DNA of 12,056 nucleotides, from positions 159,284-171,339 of the forward strand of contig MU129047.1 in assembly GCA_014904985.1 (NCBI GenBank), read 5' to 3'. Position 1 is the first letter of the stretch. Each line of letters opens with the position of its first letter. This DNA is from Hydnum rufescens UP504. Its lineage: Eukaryota > Basidiomycota > Agaricomycetes > Cantharellales > Hydnaceae. A program made the translations under genes and the position numbers. The notes under the pieces were generated by a model that had not been told where the DNA came from, ran no database searches, and saw nothing but the letters and a program-made list of their open reading frames with translations. Shown here one piece after another: positions 7,951 to 12,056 of this stretch.

Positions 7951-8118
7951 GTTATTGCCTCAACCACCCACCAAATGAATCCCCCACCTGGGAAATGACA
8001 CCGCGACCAGCCAAGCAAATGCCGAAGGAAGCCTGCCAACAATGACCAGCCAAGAGACACCCACCTGACAAAACCCGGGAATGGGAACTCACAATGCAAG
8101 ACTGTGGAACCCCAAGAC

Positions 8119-8138
8119 GAACCACACACCTGCTGTGG
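8119..8138 (+). repeat. Exon-side hairpin 6, 5' half (split)
   Basis: GAACCACACACC (8119-8130) followed by TGCTGTGG is the 5' arm and loop of the standard hairpin, but no 3' arm follows: the sequence changes abruptly to the direct-repeat start (AAGATAAAAAC). The missing arm GGTGTGTGGT is found at 9655-9664, about 1.5 kb away, so the hairpin appears to have been split by an insertion. Confidence 0.7.
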
Positions 8139-8821
8139 AAGATAAAAACATCCAGTATCAGAAAAAACAAATATCCATTGATCCCAGCCATTGGAATGAT
8201 CATGTGACCTATTATGAAATTAATTACGGCTACCTGCAGAAATCGAATTCATTCTATAACTCCATCAGTTTTGATCGGAGAGGTGCGCCCATATAACACT
8301 TAGAAAGCTACGATTCACACCTTTCGAATGGTACCAAACACAAGTAGAATGGACCAAAAATGCACTCTCCAGACCAATATTACTGTCAAAATCCGGGATT
8401 TCCAGTAAAAAACGAATTTCTCCATCAGTTCACCTTTAATCCTTTCGGAACAACCGCTCCTGGAAAGATATAAAAAATCCGCATTGAATGATACTGAGTG
8501 TGCGAAGAACAGATCAAAACTGAACTCTGAAGAACGATATTACTATCAGAATCAACACCCATCAGTAAAAAACAAATTTCTCTGTCAGTTTACACCAGAT
8601 CTGCTCGGAACCACTGCGCCCAGAAAGCTGTTAAAAATCCGCATCGAATGATACTAAGAACGTTTATTACGGATGCAAACTGTTGTTTCTGCATCGAATC
8701 CCATCCAATGCACTTGTCCCCATTATCAACCAGCAACAAAAACATCTTAACCACTGGACTACAAACAAATTAATCTCCAAGAACTTGGAAATATCCTTTG
8801 ATTTCATCTCCCATTGCCACA
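8134..8821 (+). repeat. Long direct repeat, copy 2 (LTR-like ends)
   Basis: This is the second copy of the ~685 bp repeat at 4779-5463, same orientation, starting TGTGGAAGAT and readable to CCACA at 8817-8821. It includes the invariant block at 8266-8296 and the three ~155 bp units. The reading frame seen in copy 1 is more damaged here, with extra stops (for example TAG 8345-8347) and a frameshift before the third unit. Its left edge sits exactly in the split exon hairpin 6, so this copy arrived after the array existed, at least at this site. Confidence 0.75.
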
Positions 8822-8882
8822 AATAACTTCTAGAACCACTTTATGAAAGATAACGCCTTCTTAGCAACCCTTTTGTTCTGTT

Positions 8883-8975
8883 TATGAATGACTCACCTAT
8901 CTTGCAACCACTTTATGAATGACTCATCTATCATGCAACCACCTTATGAATGACTCACCCTCCTTGACAACCCTA
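8883..8975 (+). repeat. Three 31 bp tandem repeats, each with TGACTCA
   Basis: Units start at about 8883, 8914 and 8945 with core TATGAATGACTCA followed by a CTATC.TGCAACCAC-like half. TGACTCA falls at 8889, 8920 and 8951, exactly 31 bp apart, about three helical turns. A looser related segment lies just upstream (about 8833-8880, AACCACTTTATGAAAGATA). Confidence 0.8.
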
Positions 8976-9010
8976 TTGTTCTCACATATGACTCACCTAG
9001 GAGTGAGTCA
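8889..9010. promoter_or_regulatory. Cluster of five TGACTCA (Gcn4/AP-1-type) sites
   Basis: TGACTCA occurs at 8889-8895, 8920-8926, 8951-8957 and 8989-8995, and its complement TGAGTCA at 9004-9010. The last two form an inverted repeat with 11 bp arms (8986-8996 and 9003-9013). TGACTCA is the known recognition sequence of fungal Gcn4/Cpc1-type bZIP factors. The cluster ends about 30 bp upstream of a TATA box, as an upstream activating region would. Factor binding is inferred from the motif. Confidence 0.55.
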
Positions 9011-9041
9011 TATTCTTTAAACACAGCCACCTTCAGAAAGG

Positions 9042-9049
9042 TATAAAAG
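9042..9049 (+). promoter_or_regulatory. TATA box
   Basis: TATAAAAG lies downstream of the TGACTCA cluster and about 30-40 bp upstream of a pyrimidine-rich stretch (TCCCCCCATCATCTTCTC, 9068-9085) typical of fungal start sites. A strong donor-like GAAAG/GTGAGT follows at 9266. The layout resembles the U3-R region of a retroelement LTR or a stand-alone Pol II promoter. Confidence 0.5.
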
Positions 9050-9079
9050 CTGGTAGATTTTCCTGTATCCCCCCATCAT

Positions 9080-9270
9080 CTTCTCACTACTGGAATATAC
9101 TACTGTCTACAAAATCTGCTTGCATCTGAAGAGAGTACTGATCTAAAGCCATCTGGAGCTAAGTCATATACAAGGTTGAAGTCACTGGAAGCCCTCTACT
9201 GCAAAATACTAAGCCAAGGATAGTTGCAGGACCTAAGGTTAGAGTTGCTGGACATCCAAGGAAAGGTGAG
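9080..9270 (+). other. Candidate leader exon ending at a GTGAGT donor
   Basis: Between the likely start region and the donor at 9266 there is no useful reading frame. If transcribed, it could be an untranslated first exon spliced into the array that resumes at 9652 on the same strand, or simply the body of an LTR. I see no evidence that decides between them. Confidence 0.25.
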
Positions 9271-9651
9271 TAATAACAAAGTCAAGTCAGAAGAAGAAAG
9301 AAACACATTGACACACTGAATCAAGCTTAAACTAGTCTAGTACCCTCTTTAGAATCCGCATTTTGACCAGGAGGACACAAATAGGTACACACAAATAGCA
9401 GTAAACAGTTCAATACAACACATATAAGCCTTTCACAAGCATCCCATGATATATCATTGACTATAGCTAGTCCATACCATCGCCTTACCATCACTGAATA
9501 CCATACACAACTTGTTAGAGAGTGATCAACCATCAGAGCGAACCAGCCCATTGAATAAAAACAGAAATACAGTCTCCCATCTACACACTGGCTGAACCAG
9601 AGTTTGATTTGACAGTCATTGGAGCTCCCAATCCTTCTTCTATACTGCTCA
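9271..9651. other. Rest of inserted sequence, no gene called
   Basis: AT-rich DNA up to the right edge of the proposed insertion. A 140-codon open frame exists on the minus strand (9327-9749), but it crosses the insertion boundary and the hairpin of intron 6, so I do not regard it as a gene. The right edge (CTGCTCA/GTGG) ends in CA, as LTRs do. Confidence 0.4.
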
Positions 9652-9664
9652 GTGGGTGTGTGGT
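9652..9664 (+). repeat. Exon-side hairpin 6, 3' half (split)
   Basis: GTGG then GGTGTGTGGT (9655-9664) is a standard 3' arm without a 5' arm beside it; the bases to its left are unrelated. It ends 7 nt before the next donor, the normal spacing. Its partner is at 8119-8130. Confidence 0.7.
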
Positions 9665-9671
9665 AATTAAG

Positions 9672-9767
9672 GTAAATAAATATGCAATCGCACCAAAGGA
9701 GCAGCGTATGCTGCTCCTGTGGTGTAGCTTTCTTTTTTTTTACTAACATATTATCCCATACATGTAG
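9672..9767 (+). other. Intron-like segment 6 with internal hairpin
   Basis: Donor TTAAG/GTAAAT (weaker than the others), branch point TACTAAC (9741-9747), acceptor CATGTAG, length 96 nt. The stem 9691-9705 (CACCAAAGGAGCAGC) pairs with 9710-9724 (GCTGCTCCTGTGGTG) with one mismatch, loop GTAT. Confidence 0.6.
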
Positions 9768-9848
9768 GTTTCATCTACCCCCACCCCCGAAACAAAACCC
9801 GAGAATGATACAACACGACGACAAGGCCACAGAAGCCCAGGATGAACC

Positions 9849-9873
9849 CCACACCTGCTTCAGTCGGGTGTGG
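9849..9873 (+). repeat. Exon-side hairpin 7 (short)
   Basis: CCACACC (9849-9855) pairs with GGTGTGG (9867-9873); the outer part of the stem is lost. It ends 11 nt before the donor of intron 7. Confidence 0.6.
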
Positions 9874-9884
9874 TAATTTTTAAA

Positions 9885-9990
9885 GTAAGTATTCGCCCTC
9901 TATTAGTGCGACCACGCAAAAGGAGCAGCATGTGCTGCTCCTTTTGCGTGGTTTTTCTTTTTTTCACTAACTTATTACTTATTGTCATAG
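9885..9990 (+). other. Intron-like segment 7 with the longest perfect hairpin
   Basis: Donor AAA/GTAAGT, branch point CACTAAC (9965-9971), acceptor TTGTCATAG, length 106 nt. A perfect 19 bp stem pairs 9911-9929 with 9934-9952 around ATGT. The inner stem reads AAAAGGAG/CTCCTTTT rather than AAAAAGAG/CTCTTTTT: an A-T pair has become G-C on both arms. Confidence 0.68.
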
Positions 9991-10132
9991 GTATCTTTTG
10001 AGCCCTCAATCAAGACCTGCGACCCCACCATACAAACATGCAGACAGTAGCCCACCCCCAAACAAAACCCATGAACCCCTAGATGATGATAGCCTGGTAC
10101 CGAGTACGAACCACATGACCATGGTACAAAAC

Positions 10133-10168
10133 AGTACCACATACCCACTTCGGTGGGTGTGTGGTACT
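10133..10168 (+). repeat. Exon-side hairpin 8 with TTCG loop
   Basis: A 16 bp stem pairs 10133-10148 with 10153-10168 (one G-U wobble) closed by C-TTCG-G, the known extra-stable tetraloop in RNA. The core-adjacent pair is T-A here, versus A-T and G-C in other units. The donor that should follow is degraded: CAAG/GC instead of CAAG/GT. Confidence 0.8.
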
Positions 10169-10169
10169 A

Positions 10170-10262
10170 CAAGGCTTTTTTTTTAAATTTCTATATCTAC
10201 AATGATGCAAAGGAGCAGTGCAAGCTGCTCTTTTGCATCACTTAGTTGTTTTACTAAGTAGG
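10170..10262 (+). other. Degenerate intron-like segment 8
   Basis: The position and central hairpin are conserved (10204-10218 with 10225-10239, GATGCAAAGGAGCAG with CTGCTCTTTTGCATC, one wobble). However, the donor begins GC, and TACTAAG runs almost directly into TAG (10260-10262), too close for a normal branch point and acceptor. This looks like a dying unit at the array's end. Confidence 0.45.
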
Positions 10263-10332
10263 ATCCAAATTGAAGCATGGCAAAACACAACCTGTGACCC
10301 ATGCCCAATGGTGAAGTGCCAAGGCACACCCC

Positions 10333-10370
10333 TAGTACCACACCCACCCAAGGCGGGTGTGTAGTGCTAT
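10333..10370 (+). repeat. Exon-side hairpin 9 (imperfect, array end)
   Basis: TAGTACCACACCC-type 5' arm and GGGTGTGTAGTGCTA-type 3' arm around CAAGG still pair, but with several mismatches. A T-rich tract resembling the start of segment 8 follows (10376-10399), after which array similarity fades. Confidence 0.5.
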
Positions 10371-10504
10371 TATTAGTTTTTTTTTTTTTAATTTCTATAG
10401 ACAGTACCACATGTGTAATAGTGATAATAATAAATATTATAGATGGAGCATATTATCCCCAATAAGCCTGTATGGCCCTGCAACTGAGATTCTCTAAGTC
10501 CCAG

Positions 10505-10544
10505 TTTCGGCCAATTTTCAGCCATTTCGGCCAATTCTGAGCCA
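10505..10544 (+). repeat. 20 bp tandem duplication
   Basis: Two adjacent 20 bp units (10505-10524, 10525-10544) begin TTTCGGCCAATT and end in AGCCA, differing at two positions. A short palindrome AAATGGCCATTT follows at 10561-10572. Confidence 0.7.
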
Positions 10545-10597
10545 GAAGGTGCAGACCATAAAATGGCCATTTTGGCCGGAATAGTGATGGGACCTAC

Positions 10598-10633
10598 TTA
10601 GGTACCATTATCTGCCCCAAAAGTGGTACCTAA
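10598..10633. repeat. Short inverted repeat
   Basis: TTAGGTACCA (10598-10607) and TGGTACCTAA (10624-10633) are perfect inverted copies 16 bp apart; flanking CCTAC/GTAGG extends the symmetry with a small gap. It could be the end of a small inverted-repeat element. Function unknown. Confidence 0.6.
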
Positions 10634-10639
10634 CTAGGT

Positions 10640-11300
10640 AGGCTTAGATGACTGACAAGGTGGAACATCGACTTTGGTTCTGGGTTTCTCAATCAATGGA
10701 CAGAGGAAGAACTTGATGTGGTGGCTGGTGTAAGCAGGATGGTTATGAACCAATCAACTATTGTCCACATCATTGAGGATAGGACAAATGAAGGGAGCCA
10801 TGGGGACAATTCAAATATTCAGGTCCGGGGAAATGAAGGTCTTTAAAATAAGATGTCAAGGCCACACCCTGAAGTTGTCCTCTTGACTATTCAGTCTTAA
10901 TGCAGCTGTACACAGTCTTGACAAGTGGGAAATCTCCTCCAAACAGTGGCAATACTTCAGTGCCTCAGACTGTGATAGGGGGAAAACCAAATATTTACAT
11001 GCCCCCTCCCCTTTATATACATTCCAGACCACAATTCAAATTCCGGAAGAAAAGCAGAGATAAGGGAAGCATAATGAAAAAGAAATGAAGCTAAAAGCTT
11101 CAAAACTGGTGGAGATATTCAAGAATCAAGTAAAAAAAGACAAAAAACACTTTACAAGGCATTCCCCCTTGAAACTGGATATATTCCCTTAAGGAATGGT
11201 GGAATAGGTTTCCCTGAGTGTCCTTTGCATTGGAATTAAGAGGGCCAGAACCAATTTGTCATTTGTGTTGGTGGAGCAAGGGGGAGTCATGAGGAAGGGG
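10640..11300. other. Unrecognised stretch
   Basis: No gene I can support. A plus-strand frame around 10700-10850 reads like protein for about 50 codons (for example TIVHIIEDRTNEGS) before a stop, so it may be a remnant of a coding sequence, but I recognise no domain. No hairpin-array units are present. Confidence 0.4.
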
Positions 11301-11309
11301 TTGTCTTGT

Positions 11310-11630
11310 GAAAAATGGAGTTCTCATCCGTTCGTTTTGCCCTTGGTACAGTTCGATGCGCATTTTTAACAGCTTTCAGGTAGTGGTACTTGCGAATGAA
11401 TCCAATAATAATTGGCTTCAAACATCAAGAAATACTCCTTCAGGGTATGAATCATGGAAAGATATTGGTACAGGGACCGCATTTTTGATCCGTTCGTTTT
11501 GTTTTCAGTACCGTTCAATAGGTATAATTCGTATCTTTCTGGGCGCGGTCGTTTTGAGTCGATGTGATCAGAAATGATGGAGAAATTCAAAAAATACTCC
11601 TTTAGAGTGACATAATCCCTTTTTGAATCA
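11310..11630 (+). repeat. Two-copy tandem duplication, ~162 bp period
   Basis: ATCCGTTCGTTTTG at 11326 recurs at 11488, and AATACTCCTTCAGGGT at 11431 recurs as AATACTCCTTTAGAGT at 11593; both pairs are 162 bp apart. The sequence between is recognisably similar (GGTACAGTTCGAT versus AGTACCGTTCAAT). A fragment of a third copy may start near 11630 (GAATCATG, as at 11448). The open frames on both strands here are probably repeat shadows. Confidence 0.65.
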
Positions 11631-12056
11631 TGTGATGGGTTCGTGGGTCCAGAACGAAAGCTAGGCACAGTCCGCATCATTACATAATCACAATTCTTCG
11701 CCCTTAAGGCAAAGGAATGATGTGGAATGGTGGGTTTCGGACATATAGAATTTGGACTGTTTCTCCAATGAATGAAGGGTGCAAAAATTATGAATTGGAT
11801 GGATGTTCAGTCCGTTTGTTTGGTTGTAAAATTGGCCTCAGGTGGTGTTTCTATGGGGTAGGGATTTATCCCTCCAACACCGGACAGATTGGTTATCAAG
11901 GGTTTGGGGACAGCTCTAGTATGACACCTTGGTCTGCCACTTTTTTCACCTATCTTAGGCCGAAAAATGAGGCATTTTTTCTACCTAAGAAGGCCCAAGC
12001 CCATAAGAACCCAATTGGGCCCAACCAGGCTCTTTGATCCCTGGTTCCATATCTCT
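11631..12056. other. Unrecognised right end of window
   Basis: A 106-codon plus-strand frame (11717-12037) begins MMWNGGFRTYRIW; I recognise no domain and see no supporting signals, so it is not called as a gene. A CCCAATTGGG palindrome (12009-12018) lies near the end. The stretch may continue into a feature outside the window. Confidence 0.35.

Larger units (their letters stand above)
8139..9651 (+). mobile_element. Insertion that splits the right array (type uncertain)
   Basis: The sequence between the two halves of exon hairpin 6 has no array features. Removing it joins CCACACACCTGCT to GTGGGTGTGTGG with GTGG present on both sides (8135-8138 and 9652-9655), which regenerates a normal hairpin whose loop-to-arm sequence matches hairpin 1. 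GTGG could be a 4 bp target-site duplication. A caveat: direct-repeat copy 1 is also preceded by CTGTGG, so those bases may belong to the repeat instead. The insert contains direct-repeat copy 2 and a promoter-like region, possibly two nested or adjacent elements. No transposase or polymerase gene is visible. Confidence 0.55.
6826..10370 (+). ncRNA. Candidate multi-intron structured RNA, right (plus-strand) array
   Basis: At least seven good intron-like segments and one degraded one follow each other on the plus strand: 6863-6965, 7179-7268, 7409-7500, 7624-7717, 7845-7950, 9672-9767, 9885-9990 and a remnant at about 10170-10262. Each has a hairpin in the exon just before the donor and a hairpin inside. 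The uninterrupted exons between them are 117-213 nt, C/A-rich, and share motifs such as CCTGCGAACAATGA, but have no consistent reading frame. The array is interrupted at 8139-9651 by unrelated DNA that splits one exon hairpin. A structured, spliced non-coding transcript is the simplest explanation. A tandem repeat with splice-like edges, or hairpin mini-transposons lodged in introns, are alternatives. I know of no named family that matches. Confidence 0.5.

Noticed and set aside
7260..8203. Several minus-strand frames of 60-83 codons with recurring peptides
   Set aside because: The recurring peptides are translations of the exon and intron hairpins, and splice signals lie on the plus strand.
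9327..9749. 140-codon minus-strand open frame
   Set aside because: It crosses the proposed insertion boundary and the hairpin of intron 6, has no recognised domain and lacks supporting signals.
5729..10168. ACCACACACC/GGTGTGTGGT tracts as telomere-like repeats
   Set aside because: They occur once per unit as the two arms of a hairpin at a fixed site and never run in tandem.
5655..10239. GC-stem plus T-run hairpins read as bacterial Rho-independent terminators
   Set aside because: The T-run is inside the paired stem, not after it; the hairpins lie between splice donor and branch-point motifs and no bacterial genes are present.
5464..10370. CRISPR array
   Set aside because: Repeat units are 200-300 bp, diverged, palindromic in two places, and lack uniform short repeats and spacers; no cas genes are seen.
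11366..11680. 104-codon minus-strand frame opposite an 89-codon plus-strand frame
   Set aside because: Both read through the 162 bp tandem duplication and show no recognised domain; treated as repeat shadows.

Overview
The window looks like repeat-rich, gene-poor DNA from a eukaryote, most likely a filamentous fungus and probably a basidiomycete. The support is a series of short intron-like segments (90-109 nt) with GTATGT/GTGAGT/GTAAGT donors, CTAAC/CTAAT/CTGAC branch-point motifs and TAG/CAG acceptors, together with decayed transposon-like coding remnants and a CpG-decay signature. I see no intact conventional gene, no bacterial operon, no tRNA and no rRNA. The lineage is an inference; a homology search would settle it.

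Layout. (1) 1-934: AT-rich DNA, nothing recognised. (2) 935-2339: a broken gag/ORF1-like reading frame spread over three frames, followed by an A-rich tail near 2664. (3) 2340-4640: mostly non-coding, with low-complexity tracts and a second decayed coding fragment at 4302-4642. (4) 4779-5463 and 8134-8821: two copies of a ~685 bp direct repeat, each built from three degenerate ~155 bp units, with LTR-like TGTGG...CCACA ends. (5) 5464-8138: an inverted structure. At its centre is a 650 bp near-perfect palindrome (6124-6773, centre 6448.5). On each side is an array of hairpin-bearing exon/intron-like units pointing away from the centre: two introns on the minus strand to the left, five on the plus strand to the right. 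(6) 8139-9651: DNA that appears to have been inserted inside an exon hairpin of the right array. It holds direct-repeat copy 2 and a promoter-like or solo-LTR-like block with TGACTCA sites and a TATA box. (7) 9652-10370: the same right array resumes, with two more good introns and one degenerate one. (8) 10371-12056: AT-rich DNA with short palindromes and a ~162 bp tandem duplication, otherwise unrecognised.

The most interesting system is the array. Each unit has an exon-side stem-loop (typically ACCACACACC...GGTGTGTGGT) ending 5-11 nt before a splice donor, then a short intron whose middle is a second stem-loop (GCAAAAAGAGCAGC-loop-GCTGCTCTTTTTGC), then a branch point and acceptor. Loop, spacer and outer-stem sequences differ between units, but both arms change together, keeping the pairing. 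The parsimonious reading is a family of divergently transcribed, multiply spliced non-coding RNAs, or a structured repeat that exploits splicing. I cannot tell from sequence whether it is transcribed, spliced or processed.
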